Positions 15,731-25,100 of a DNA stretch of 38,904 nt are shown piece by piece. The DNA is from JBCDIQ01 sp039024295 (GTDB lineage: Bacteria; Bacteroidota; Bacteroidia; J057), in NCBI GenBank assembly GCA_039024295.1, contig JBCDIQ010000005.1:1-38904 (forward strand). The letters are read 5' to 3'. The notes under the pieces were generated by a model. That model was given only the letters and a program-made list of their open reading frames with translations. It made no database searches and was not told the DNA's origin. Numbering within the stretch: position 1 is the first letter of the stretch; each line of letters opens with the position of its first letter. The translations under genes were made by a program, and so were the position numbers.

Positions 15731-17479
15731 GCACGCGCTCAAAAAGCTGTGGAGTTAGCCGTTTGGTATTTCATTTTGACCAATTGTGGGATGGTCCACT
15801 GGGGGCTCTCTCCTGCATTTCGTTGTTTGAGGTAGTCAAGGAAGCTGATTGGAAGTTTTTTAGCTGTTTGATGAAGTGACATAAAGGCATCTCTGATCCG
15901 GGTTCCTCTTTGTGACCATGTGTGTAGGGATATATTTCTTTTTCGTACCACTCTCCTGGCAGCTCTTTCGGCAGCATTGTTATGCAGAGGCACTTCTGGG
16001 AATTGGAGACATCCCAGCAAGAAGGCTCGCTTCTGCAAGGTTAGCTCGATTTGATAATTGAGTTGTTGATAGTCTGTATGTGGGTCGAAGAGCTGATCAA
16101 ACTCCCTGATCAATTCTTGTCGATTGCTTTCTTGCTGGTCTGGGGGTTGCTTCTGGTAGCTTCTCAATCGGTCATAGAAGTTCCAAAGCCGATCCAGAAA
16201 GTCTTGATGGATACTTCTTAAATAGGGTTGGGTAGGACTAAGTTTTCGATAATGCCTGATGGCATGGACCCAACAATGCAGATGCACCTGAGCAGCTATC
16301 TTTCGGTATTCACTTGCATCATCAGTAAGTAAACATCCTACTCTTGGGACTTGATCCTGCTGAGCATAATAGCCTGCGGCTAATGCTCCGGCAATAGCCG
16401 AGCATCGAACTCGGTTGGTTTTGGTAAAAACAGAAGCCGATTCAAAGTGGGTTTGAAGGTCTGCAACTGAGAAAACGGCCCCTAGCTTGAAGGTCTTAGC
16501 AAAATATGCAAGATGCTTTTTGCTCACCCGGGCATCCTTCATCCGCTCAATTGCAACGGGAGTATATGCCAGTTGAACCGCTTGGCGTGAGCTTCCCTGT
16601 AAAGCTGCATAGACATCGAGACGACTACGGCCTGGTTGAGTGGAGAAGAAGCTGAAAAACTCTCCACAGAGCACCTGGGTATGCATCCCTTTGCCTGATT
16701 GACGGCTTACGGTGCTATCCATCTGGATATAAGGGCTTTCGGTTAGAATGGTTGGCAGCAGTTGCTCATATTCTGATTCCACCCAATCATTGTGAGTCAG
16801 GACATTACTAATCGTTCCACTACTCAACTCAATCCCAAGATGGGTCAGTAGCTCCGATATCTTGCGATGGGTCATATCTCCTCCATGATGCAAGACCTGA
16901 ATCAAGCTACGCAAACTGCTACCTATGCCAGCAGTAGCTCCTGTAGGAAGTGAAGATTCGTAGCTCTTCCCACAAGTAGCAGAATACCAACGGGCTATTT
17001 GATACTCGGTGTTCTGACGACTGATTAACACATCAGTTTGGTAGACCTTGCGATACCCCTTGAATACTGCATCTGCAGGTAGGTCAACAGGAGGGGTATC
17101 CACAACAATACAGCGATCTACTTCGGGAGGCGAACAAGAATCAGTATCCCCTGGAGGAGGATCCGAATCTGATGACGGCTTCGAGGGACGTTGCTTCACC
17201 TTGGGAAGCTTGCTCCGCTTGCGACGAGGAAAACGAGGACGACCCTGTTCCCCTTTCAACCGATTAATCTCATCTTGAGCAGCCGCTAACCCCTCCTCAG
17301 AAGTAGAGAGGGCTAAGCTCAACTCCTCCACACGATTGACTAACTCAACCACTAAATCTTGTAAGACCTTGACATCGGTTATCTCCCGAGGGTTCATACA
17401 ACAAGATACTTCTGATTTGAAAAATTGCCCAATAAGGTAAGAAAATGACCAAAGTTACCCCACTTTTTTGAGCGCGTGC
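15731..17479 (-). mobile_element. IS66-family insertion sequence, single-transposase type
   Basis: The 1,749-bp element is bounded by inverted repeats: GCACGCGCTCAAAAA at 15731-15745 is matched by its exact complement at 17465-17479, and the similarity continues imperfectly inwards. The flanking octamers AAAAAAAG (15723-15730) and ATAAAAAG (17480-17487) agree at 7 of 8 bases, as expected for an IS66 8-bp target duplication with one later change. It holds only the large transposase gene and no tnpA/tnpB accessory genes, as in the ISBst12-like branch. The target is hairpin 1 of a repeat unit. The transposase frame is intact, so the element may be active. Confidence 0.85.
15739..17397 (-). CDS. 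IS66-family transposase
   Basis: The 552-residue product has an N-terminal coiled coil (about residues 11-50), a basic Arg/Lys stretch (57-74), a remnant of the Cys-rich zinc-binding part (Cys142 in the phrase ATCGKSYES), and a helix-turn-helix-like segment THRKISELLTHLGIELSSGTIS (176-197). The DDE catalytic residues are visible: Asp227 in YIQMDSTV, Asp359 in GCLLTDDASEY, and Glu477 in LHNNAAERAARR. CWVHAIRHYRKL (375-386) also fits the IS66 catalytic domain. Its stop codon lies inside the left terminal repeat (15739-15741). The frame is uninterrupted. Start chosen at the Met before the coiled coil. Confidence 0.95.
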   Translation of the reverse strand: MNPREITDVKVLQDLVVELVNRVEELSLALSTSEEGLAAAQDEINRLKGEQGRPRFPRRKRSKLPKVKQRPSKPSSDSDPPPGDTDSCSPPEVDRCIVVDTPPVDLPADAVFKGYRKVYQTDVLISRQNTEYQIARWYSATCGKSYESSLPTGATAGIGSSLRSLIQVLHHGGDMTHRKISELLTHLGIELSSGTISNVLTHNDWVESEYEQLLPTILTESPYIQMDSTVSRQSGKGMHTQVLCGEFFSFFSTQPGRSRLDVYAALQGSSRQAVQLAYTPVAIERMKDARVSKKHLAYFAKTFKLGAVFSVADLQTHFESASVFTKTNRVRCSAIAGALAAGYYAQQDQVPRVGCLLTDDASEYRKIAAQVHLHCWVHAIRHYRKLSPTQPYLRSIHQDFLDRLWNFYDRLRSYQKQPPDQQESNRQELIREFDQLFDPHTDYQQLNYQIELTLQKRAFLLGCLQFPEVPLHNNAAERAARRVVRKRNISLHTWSQRGTRIRDAFMSLHQTAKKLPISFLDYLKQRNAGESPQWTIPQLVKMKYQTANSTAF

Positions 17480-17609
17480 ATAAAAAGTACCCAAAATTCT
17501 CCCCCAAACAATGCTGCCTCCCACAACCCCTCTCCGCCCCCGCTGTTTGGGGAGGCCAACGCGCATGTTTTTCTGCGAATAATTGGGCAGGGACGGTTAC
17601 CAACCCTGC
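17480..17609 (+). repeat. Three-hairpin repeat copy 2, right part
   Basis: After the right target octamer (17480-17487) the repeat resumes with TACC (17488-17491), completing hairpin 1. Hairpin 2 pairs CCCCAAACA (17502-17510) with TGTTTGGGG (17544-17552) around a pyrimidine-rich 33-nt loop. The conserved core GGCCAACGCGCATG (17554-17567) follows. Hairpin 3 pairs GCAGGG (17587-17592) with CCCTGC (17604-17609). From 17492 to 17567 it is about 85% identical to copy 3. Confidence 0.75.
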
Positions 17610-17614
17610 TTTTT
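17587..17614 (+). terminator. Terminator-like hairpin with T-run at the end of repeat copy 2
   Basis: GCAGGG and CCCTGC pair around 11 nt and are followed directly by five T residues. This could end transcription coming from ravA before the DUF3857 genes. The other two copies lack the T-run, so terminator activity is not a shared property of the repeat. Confidence 0.4.
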
Positions 17615-17759
17615 CTTGTCATCATAAACAGTAGTAGCACCCTAGCGGTATCCATACTTGGTATGACGATTATTTCATGGGAGGATAAAGGAAATTTATG
17701 CATATTTGGCATATAGGAAACTATATATGATTCCCTTTTCATCCTTCATTACTTCCCTC

Positions 17760-19769
17760 ATGAAAAAGACGGCGATTTTCCTTCTTTGCTTGATTCCTTT
17801 TTTCAGTTTCGCCCAAAAAGTAAAATACGGCAAGGTCTCCAAGGCAGACCTTAGCATGAAAAACTATCCCAAGGACCCAGATGCTGGAGCGGTTTTCCTC
17901 TATAAATACGGGATGGTGGATATCCGAAGGGTCAGCAATGAATTGAAGACCATATACGAATATCACAACAGGATCATGATATTCAGTGAATCAGCTTTTG
18001 ACCTGGCAGAAGCTGAAATTACCTACCGGACCGGAAACGTATCTGAGGAAATAAGTGGAATAAAAGGCGTCACCCATTATCTAGACAGTGATGGGAATGT
18101 AACATCCGTTAAAATGGATAATTCCGGTGTTTTCAGGAAAAAGATCGATAAAGATTGGAGTTCCGTTTCCTTTACCCTCCCCAAGGTCGCCGTAGGTTGT
18201 ATAATTGAGTATAAGTACCGAATAACAACGGACGATTTGTTATTTCTTCGTCCCTATTATTTCCAGGCTTCCTACCCAGTGAAGCAGTGCCGTTACATCA
18301 CCCGCATTCCTCAAAACTTTCGATATGTGATTTACTCAAAAGGGGACCATCCGATGACAGAGGTGAAAACGGAGGGGTACTCGGAGAATGTTTCCCAGAC
18401 GATGGCTCGGATGAGCCTGAGAGGATTGTCCGGATTTGAAAGTTTCAGTGGAACAATTCTGGGGGAAATAAAAACCTACATCATGAATGATGCGCCTGCT
18501 GTAGTAGAGGAACCCTTTGTCACCACAATGAGGGACCATTACACGCAGCTTTGGTTTCAGCTCAATGCGGTTCAATTTGGTGCCAATCCCGAAAGGCCGG
18601 TAATGTCCACTTGGAATTCCTATACCAACAGGTTACTGACAGAAACGGAATTAGGCAGGTTCCTTAATCATCCCAGGTTTTATGAAGAGGTCGCTGAAAG
18701 CATGGAGTTAAAGGGGTTGGCTGAAAAAGATAAAATTGTTAAGGTATTCTCAAGACTTCGAAATAGAATGGCTTGGGATGGAGAACTGGGATTTATTCCC
18801 GAGAGAATTTCTACCAAGGTGTACGAGGAACAGAAAGCCAGCAGCGATGAGCTGAATTTGCTTTTGGTCGGAACCCTACGCGCAGCAGGGCTGGAAGCCC
18901 ATCCGGTAATTATCAGTACCCGTAAACACGGGATGACCCAGAGAAATTACCCCATCTCCAATCAGTTTAACCACCTTATAGCCTACGTGAAAACCGAGAA
19001 TGAGTACGTTTTACTCGACCTTGTTGATGATTTTTTGCTTCCCGGGGTTTTACCCTTCATGGACCTTAATAAAAGAGGGTTCCTGCTTGACCCGGAAGAT
19101 CCCCGATGGATTGGGATTCGACCCAATGCCAGTGCTAACACAAAGGTGATGGTCAATGCTTCCATTAACGAGTTTCAGGAACTGGAGGCAAAGATGACGC
19201 ATAGCAGCAAGGGGTACGCTGCGGGGAGCTATCGTGCCGAATATTACATGGCAGAAGAAAAGGTGGATTTTATCAAAGAAGAATTACTGGAAGGGATTGA
19301 GGATGTAGAGATAAGCGATATGGACACAGAGAATGTTGACAAGCTCAGCGAGGCATTCAAGGTTTCTGTTAAATTGACTTCTGCCGAAAATGTCCAGGCC
19401 ATTGGTGATTTTTTGTACCTGAAGCCCATAGTTGGAACTGGATATGAAGAGAACCCCCTTACCCTCGAAAAACGAACCTATCCCGTTAATTTCGGAGTAC
19501 CTCTGGATGAGTCTTACATTCTGATGTTTTCCGTCCCGGAAGGATATGAGGTAGAATCCGTCCCCAAGCCTGCAAGGGTGACACTTCCCGAAAAAGGAGG
19601 CTCATTCACCTATCAAATCATGAATATGGGCAGCATCCTTCAGGTAAGTACGCAAATTAAAATCAACCAAATAGAGTTTGGCCCCTCTGAGTACCCGTAC
19701 ATCAAGCAGTTTTTTGACCTCGTATCTGCTAAGTTCCAGGAACAAATTGTCCTAAGGAAAAAATCATGA
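17760..19769 (+). CDS. Exported DUF3857/transglutaminase-fold protein, catalytic Cys replaced
   Basis: The 669-residue product has a Sec signal peptide (MKKTAIFLLCLIPFFSFAQ). The first 300 or so residues match DUF3857-type sequence (LKTIYEYHNRIMIFSESAFDLAEAEI, then VGCIIEYKYRI and YFQASYPVKQCRY). The transglutaminase-like core follows: ELNLLLVGTLRAAGLEAHPVIISTRKHG, NQFNHLIAYV with His405, and LLDLVDD with Asp420. The position of the nucleophilic Cys is Ser362 (KASSDELN), so classic thiol catalysis is not expected. A longer frame with a TTG start at 17706 exists, but the Met before the signal peptide is the sensible start. It overlaps the next gene by 4 bp (ATGA), which means co-transcription and coupled translation. 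Periplasmic; function of the family not established. Confidence 0.85.
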   Translation: MKKTAIFLLCLIPFFSFAQKVKYGKVSKADLSMKNYPKDPDAGAVFLYKYGMVDIRRVSNELKTIYEYHNRIMIFSESAFDLAEAEITYRTGNVSEEISGIKGVTHYLDSDGNVTSVKMDNSGVFRKKIDKDWSSVSFTLPKVAVGCIIEYKYRITTDDLLFLRPYYFQASYPVKQCRYITRIPQNFRYVIYSKGDHPMTEVKTEGYSENVSQTMARMSLRGLSGFESFSGTILGEIKTYIMNDAPAVVEEPFVTTMRDHYTQLWFQLNAVQFGANPERPVMSTWNSYTNRLLTETELGRFLNHPRFYEEVAESMELKGLAEKDKIVKVFSRLRNRMAWDGELGFIPERISTKVYEEQKASSDELNLLLVGTLRAAGLEAHPVIISTRKHGMTQRNYPISNQFNHLIAYVKTENEYVLLDLVDDFLLPGVLPFMDLNKRGFLLDPEDPRWIGIRPNASANTKVMVNASINEFQELEAKMTHSSKGYAAGSYRAEYYMAEEKVDFIKEELLEGIEDVEISDMDTENVDKLSEAFKVSVKLTSAENVQAIGDFLYLKPIVGTGYEENPLTLEKRTYPVNFGVPLDESYILMFSVPEGYEVESVPKPARVTLPEKGGSFTYQIMNMGSILQVSTQIKINQIEFGPSEYPYIKQFFDLVSAKFQEQIVLRKKS

Positions 19770-21715
19770 ATCCCTTTGTTTTACGACGTCCTGAATCAGG
19801 AATTGGCCTAATTCTTTTGCTGTTAGCCCTGATCCCGGAAATAGGCTCAGCCCAAAAATCATCGACTCAATACCCTGTTGCTGCCATTCCGCCTGGCTTG
19901 GCACAGGATGCTCGTGCAGTGACCAGGTTGAACAAAACAGAGTTGATCATCTCCCAGGATGACAAGGCCACTTTACGGGTCCACACAGCTGTTACGATCC
20001 TTAAGCCGACTGGAGATGAGCTATCATTGGTGAAAGTGGGGTTTGATGGGGAGTTGGTCCTGCTTAATTCCCTGGAAGCAAGGGCATATAACGCTTATGG
20101 CAAGCAAATAAAGCGAATTAAGCGAAATGATTTTGAGCTGTACAATGCCTCTACGGGTTCTTTTTTTGATAATGGGAAAGTTGCTGTTGCCGACCTGTCC
20201 CAGGCCAGTTTCCCATTCACAGTTGAGGTCTTGTACGAATTGACCCTCAAAAATCCATTCTATTACCCTTCGTGGCAGCCCCAATCAGAAGAAGGCGTCA
20301 GCCTTCAAAAAGGAGAATTATCTGTATGGGTACCTACTGAATTGACCATGCGCTACCAAATGGAAAATATGGCAGGGAGAAAAGCTGTGATCACCAAGGA
20401 CTCAAAAGGGACTTGGTATCAATGGTCTTTAAAAGACCTGCCAGCCATTCAGCGGGAACCCTATGGGCCGAGATATGCAGAGCTATCGCCTATGGTCCGT
20501 ATGGCTCCTGGGCAATACAAAGTCAAATATTTTGCCGATAAAATGGACACTTGGAAACAGTTTGGGATGTTTTACCGGAGGTTAAACGAGGGGCGTGATG
20601 CATTGCCAAAAGAGCTTCAGGAGAAGTTGACCCAATTGCTGGAAGGCACTCAAAATGATCGGGGAAAAATCGAAAGAATCTACCGATTTGTCCAGGAGAA
20701 TACCCGCTACGTTTCGATTCAACTGGGCATGGGAGGGTTTCAGACATACGATGCAAAGTATGTTTATGAAAACAGTTATGGGGATTGTAAGGCCCTGACC
20801 AACTACACGCACAGCTTGTTGACGGCCGCCGGGATTACCTCCCACCCTACCATTGTTCGTGCAGGCAGAAATGCAAAGGCAATTAACCCAGGGTTTCCCT
20901 CCAACCAATTCAACCACGTAATCCTCTGTGTACCACAGCAAGAAGATACCTTGTGGTTCGAATGTACAAGTACCGTATCGCCTCCCAATTACCTGGGAGG
21001 GTCTACCGAAGACCGATGGGTGGTCGTTGTGACCCCAGAAGGAGGGGCCTTGCGAAGAACTCCTGCCCGATCTGCTGTCGAGAATTCGACTTTTCGAAAA
21101 GGCACCATCGCGTTTACATCAGACGGAAAAGCTGAAGTCTCAGCAGCGTATAATTTCTTGGGCCACCCGCATGAAGGGGTTCGTTATTTTCAGGGAAAAG
21201 GCTCTCCTCGGGAGCAGGAGGAGTGGTTGAAGGAACAACTTCCCGTGACGAGCTATAAATTAGGGGAATACACGTTGGCAGCGTCGCCTGATGAACCTAC
21301 CTCAACCCTTGGGTATGGGTTAACGGCTAACAATGTCGCAAGTAAGTCCGGCAACAGATTGTTCATTACGCCCAATTTGCTAGCCCCATCTGTTACCGTT
21401 CCCAAGGCCATAGACAAACGTACACAAGAGGTGGTGCTTCCTGCGTCTTATCAGGAGCGCGACAGCCTGGTTCTGGTTCCGCCCAAGGGATACGTGCTGG
21501 AAAGCTCCCCAGTCCTGCCCATTGAAATTAATTCGCCATTCGGGTATTATCGGGTTGACCTTGAAAAACTGCCCGACGGGAAAATGATCTACACCCGTCT
21601 GTACAGGGTGGAGAAAGGAACATTTGCGCCTGAATCCTATAGTGAATTCAGGAGGTTCCGGAAACGCGTGAATAAGGCCGATAAATTCCAGGTGGTACTC
21701 TCGGATAAGTCTTGA
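19766..21715 (+). CDS. Exported DUF3857/transglutaminase-fold protein with intact Cys-His pair
   Basis: The 649-residue product has a signal peptide (hydrophobic LILLLLALIPEIGSAQ). It has an N-terminal DUF3857 domain (LNKTELIISQDDKATLRVHTAVTILKP, then VEVLYELTLKNPFYYPSW) and a transglutaminase-like domain (IYRFVQENTRYVSIQLGMGGFQ, YENSYGDCKALTNYTHSLLTAAGI). Cys341 in GDCKAL, His384 in NQFNHVIL and Glu399 in LWFECTS occupy the catalytic triad positions; the third is Glu where many transglutaminases have Asp, which is common in this subfamily as I recall it. Unlike its upstream partner it could be a peptidase or acyl transferase. The two genes look like an active/inactive pair from a duplication. 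They directly precede three thioester-type proteins on the same strand, with 470 bp between. Confidence 0.87.
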   Translation: MNPFVLRRPESGIGLILLLLALIPEIGSAQKSSTQYPVAAIPPGLAQDARAVTRLNKTELIISQDDKATLRVHTAVTILKPTGDELSLVKVGFDGELVLLNSLEARAYNAYGKQIKRIKRNDFELYNASTGSFFDNGKVAVADLSQASFPFTVEVLYELTLKNPFYYPSWQPQSEEGVSLQKGELSVWVPTELTMRYQMENMAGRKAVITKDSKGTWYQWSLKDLPAIQREPYGPRYAELSPMVRMAPGQYKVKYFADKMDTWKQFGMFYRRLNEGRDALPKELQEKLTQLLEGTQNDRGKIERIYRFVQENTRYVSIQLGMGGFQTYDAKYVYENSYGDCKALTNYTHSLLTAAGITSHPTIVRAGRNAKAINPGFPSNQFNHVILCVPQQEDTLWFECTSTVSPPNYLGGSTEDRWVVVVTPEGGALRRTPARSAVENSTFRKGTIAFTSDGKAEVSAAYNFLGHPHEGVRYFQGKGSPREQEEWLKEQLPVTSYKLGEYTLAASPDEPTSTLGYGLTANNVASKSGNRLFITPNLLAPSVTVPKAIDKRTQEVVLPASYQERDSLVLVPPKGYVLESSPVLPIEINSPFGYYRVDLEKLPDGKMIYTRLYRVEKGTFAPESYSEFRRFRKRVNKADKFQVVLSDKS

Positions 21716-21906
21716 GGGTAGTTTTAAAGATATGAGCTTTTAGGTGATAGGGGGAGCGTGGAAGTGTCCTTTATGTTTCTAAGTTCTGTTTGGTAGAATT
21801 TGCCAATGAACCGCTCTCGTAGAATACCAATCCACGGTAAACAGTTCTGGAAAATCATTTCTTCTCGTAAAATCAAGGTTACTCGTATTGATTTTGTGGA
21901 GACGTT

Positions 21907-22078
21907 GAAAAAGTAGAATCGTCCGACTTTTCCAATCGAAGAAAAGTCGGCAAAATTCTCCCCCAAACACTGCTTCCTCCCGCACATCCATCGCCGCCCC
22001 CGCTGTTTGGGGAAGCCAACGCGCATGATTTCCTGTGAAAAGCTAGGCAGAAAGGGTTAAGCAGAGTGGTAACCCTTT
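21907..22078 (+). repeat. Three-hairpin interspersed repeat, copy 3 (most intact)
   Basis: It fills part of the 470-bp gap before giant paralogue 1. Hairpin 1 is a perfect 10-bp stem: CCGACTTTTC (21923-21932) with GAAAAGTCGG (21941-21950). Hairpin 2 pairs CCCCAAACA (21961-21969) with TGTTTGGGG (22004-22012) around 34 nt. The core AGCCAACGCGCATG (22014-22027) follows. Hairpin 3 pairs AAAGGGTTA (22051-22059) with TAACCCTTT (22070-22078). The other bases of the gap, 21716-21906, show no gene. Confidence 0.75.
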
Positions 22079-22147
22079 GGCACCTTGGACATGTAGAAAT
22101 AGCTATGGTAGGACCAATTTAAGGTGTAACCTTCCCCATTGGTTGTC

Positions 22148-22185
22148 TTTGTCGAAAATCGCTGGTACCATTAGCTTTTGGTATC
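22148..22185 (+). promoter_or_regulatory. Promoter of giant paralogue 1 with an overlapping palindrome
   Basis: TTTG (22148-22151), a 20-bp spacer, then TAGCTTTTG (22172-22180) make a Bacteroidota-type promoter ending 5 nt before the ATG. GGTACC (22164-22169) and GGTATC (22180-22185) form an imperfect palindrome with a 10-bp spacer that covers the -7 box and touches the ATG, a reasonable operator position. Confidence 0.55.
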
Positions 22186-25100
22186 ATGAAAAAGCGACTA
22201 CCTATTATCCGACTATCAGGGTATGCAATGATCTGTTTTTTACTGGGCAATACCCTGTTTTCCCAAAATCCCATTTCCTCAAAAAGTGACAGTGTTTGGG
22301 TGTATCGCCTAACCCCAAAACAACAGGCCAGATGGATGACTGAGCGGGTTAACTGGCAATTTGAAGACCAAAACACTGGAAAAGGTGCCATTGTGCTGCG
22401 GCCCAACCAGAAGGTTAAAACCCTTCCATTACGGGCTAAAGAAACCTACCGGGAGCACCCTCTTCCGTATGGGATGTACTTTTGGATTTATGCAGCGTCG
22501 GGTAAACTCATCACCCTGGTCGATCACCGGACAGGATTGATGGATGTGCAATTGTTGCCAGGAAAAAAACAGAGTTGGCTATGGGTAGCACATGAAAAAG
22601 TGCGTAACAATGAGTTAAAAATGACCTTTAAGGGAAAACCCCTGGCATTTGACAAAGAAAAGGACCTGTTTTTATTGCCCGGTAAAAAGAGGATGGGATG
22701 GCTGAAAATCCAAGCCGGGAATGACCTCACCTTCCACCACCTTAAAAAAGACGGATTTAAACTCCCCCCAAGGCACCTCGTTCCTTCCTCAACCAATGCC
22801 ATAAGGAATTTAAGGCCCTACAAATTCCCCGAAAGGTGGCTGGGGTATATTGCCCTGAATAAGCCACGCTACCGACCGGGAGATACCTTGAAGTTAAAAG
22901 CGTATTGCATGGACAGGGAGGGAAACCCCTTGGACATTCCCCTCATACTGGAATTGGGGGTTAAAACCATCAAAGAGCTGGTACCTTCCCGTCCGGGGTT
23001 GTATCAGCATGAAATGGTCCTGACAGATTCCTTAGGCCTAAGGTTGGATATACAACATGTGTTCTACCTTCAAAAAACTGCATTGAACACCATAGCGGAA
23101 AATCACTTTATCTATGAAGACTATGAACTGGATGAAGCAACTTTTCATTTCAAGCTGGAAAATGAGGAGATCACTTATGGAGAACCCCTGGAGATTTTTG
23201 CTTATACCCAGGACGCCAATGGACTAGATCTTCCTGGAGGGACATTAGATATAAAAATTACGTTCAAGGAATTGGTTGGACCCCCCGAGGTCCCTACCTA
23301 TTTGCCGCGTGTATTGTACCACGATACCTTGGAGTTGGCAAGCTCCAAAGAACCCATCCTGACCCTAGAGCCTGATAAGTTACCCAAAGCGCCTTGTCGA
23401 TATTACATAGATGCCCAGTTTACCACTGAAACAAGAGAACAGGAAACGCGCAGTACTTCCTTTGAGATAACACCTCCCGAACATATCCCAGTTGTGAATT
23501 GGCTGGGAGATAGCCTGTGGGTAGAGGGCCCAAGAGACAGTACAGCAGAGGTCGTCATGACCAATGAAATGAACCGACAAACCCGGCATGTCATTCCATT
23601 TGCAGGTCGGATATCTCCTGCAATCCAATCTATCAAGTGGGAGATGGGCAACCAATCCGAGGAAATTGAAATGCCTTATGTGGTAACCCTGGTTCGTCCC
23701 GTGGTTTTTCGGAAACAGGGAAAAGCATTTTTTGGCATACAGAACCCGTGTGGGTTACCCCTTCAGGTAGAGTTGTGGCGAAATGACCGACTGATCTCCT
23801 CCTGGCAGCTTAATGGCAACTTGGACACTGCCTTCATAGCAAAGAAGAATGAACACTTCCGCATGGTGCTGTTTATTCCGTGGAGAGGCACTACTCATAA
23901 AATGGAGCGAATTCTACCCATTCTTAATGAATACCTGGACGTAACTGTTGAGCAACCCATGCAGGCACAGCCAGGAGAAGAGTTGGAACTGGTGGTAACG
24001 GTAACAGATGTAGAGGGCAAACCTGTGGAAGGAGTTGACCTGACTTCTATGGCAGTGAATGCTCGCTTCCACCAGAAAAAAAGCAACGTCCCTCGCCTCC
24101 CCATTCTTGGGACCCCACTCCTTACCCGCCAGCAGCAGGTTTATGGCAAGGTAGAAACCTCTCAATTTAAACAGCGCACCAACAAGTTTCTGGACGCCAC
24201 CAGAATCAAAGACCTGGGCCTTAAGAACCTGATTTATTACCAATTGACTTATCCGGACAGTATAACCTCATATTATTGGCAATCAGACCAACAAGACATT
24301 GCCCAGTTTGCGCCATATGTGTTTAAGGATGGCGTACAGGAGCAGGTTTATTTCATCTACCTCAATGGCAAGCTCATTTATTTTTCTGGTGCCGATGCCC
24401 AACCTACCTATGCTTTTTCTGGCCCAGCTGATACGGTTAATTTGAAAATTCGCACGCTGGACGCAGCGTGCACCATTAACGGAGTTGTGTTGCGGAAAGG
24501 GGAAAAATTGGAGCTTTCTATCAATCTGGATTACGCTTCCTCACGTGTTACCTGGGAGGAAAAAGAGGAGACGTTTAGCTGGAAAGAGAGACGACTTGTG
24601 AATCAACGTTTCATGTACATCGAGCCTCCTGGGGAAAAAAGCAAGACCATGGCCCTCTGGCAGCGGGACCGGGTATTTTTGGCAAAGGGAGAACAATACC
24701 GAAAAAAACGATTGGTGGGACCTCTGGGGGAAAGGGAAATTGCCTGCGCGGTTTCGGGCGAGTTCATTCGTCGCTTTACGTGGCAGTCAGGATATTTGCA
24801 TAAAATTAACCGCTTCTCAGAGCGACTATGGAAAGAGGGTCGAATTGTGGATGAAAATACCCCACTAAACAAATTTCGGGCCTTTCAGCAATTTGGACAG
24901 GAGGTGGTAACCTTCGAACACCTGACCATTAACCTACCTCAGCCGTATCGAGTTTCCCATCAAAGCCTTACCTACACCCTCGATAGAGGGGACCTGATGC
25001 TTGCTGTAAAAGGGAAAATTGGGGCACTAACCTTGGGTTTGGTAGATGACGGGGTAAACGAATGGATATTTTCCCGGCAGCGTATGTATAAATTGCCTCC

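Noticed and set aside
15619..17759. viaA interrupted by the IS66 element
   Set aside because: Sequence on both sides of the element belongs to the hairpin repeat and contains no VWA-domain coding remnant.
21907..22078. Repeat as integron attC site
   Set aside because: A GTTAAGC match is present in copy 3, but the paired core sites and the imperfect-stem layout of attC are missing and no integrase is nearby.
1082..22078. Repeats as a CRISPR array
   Set aside because: Three copies are 4-16 kb apart with no spacers and no cas genes.
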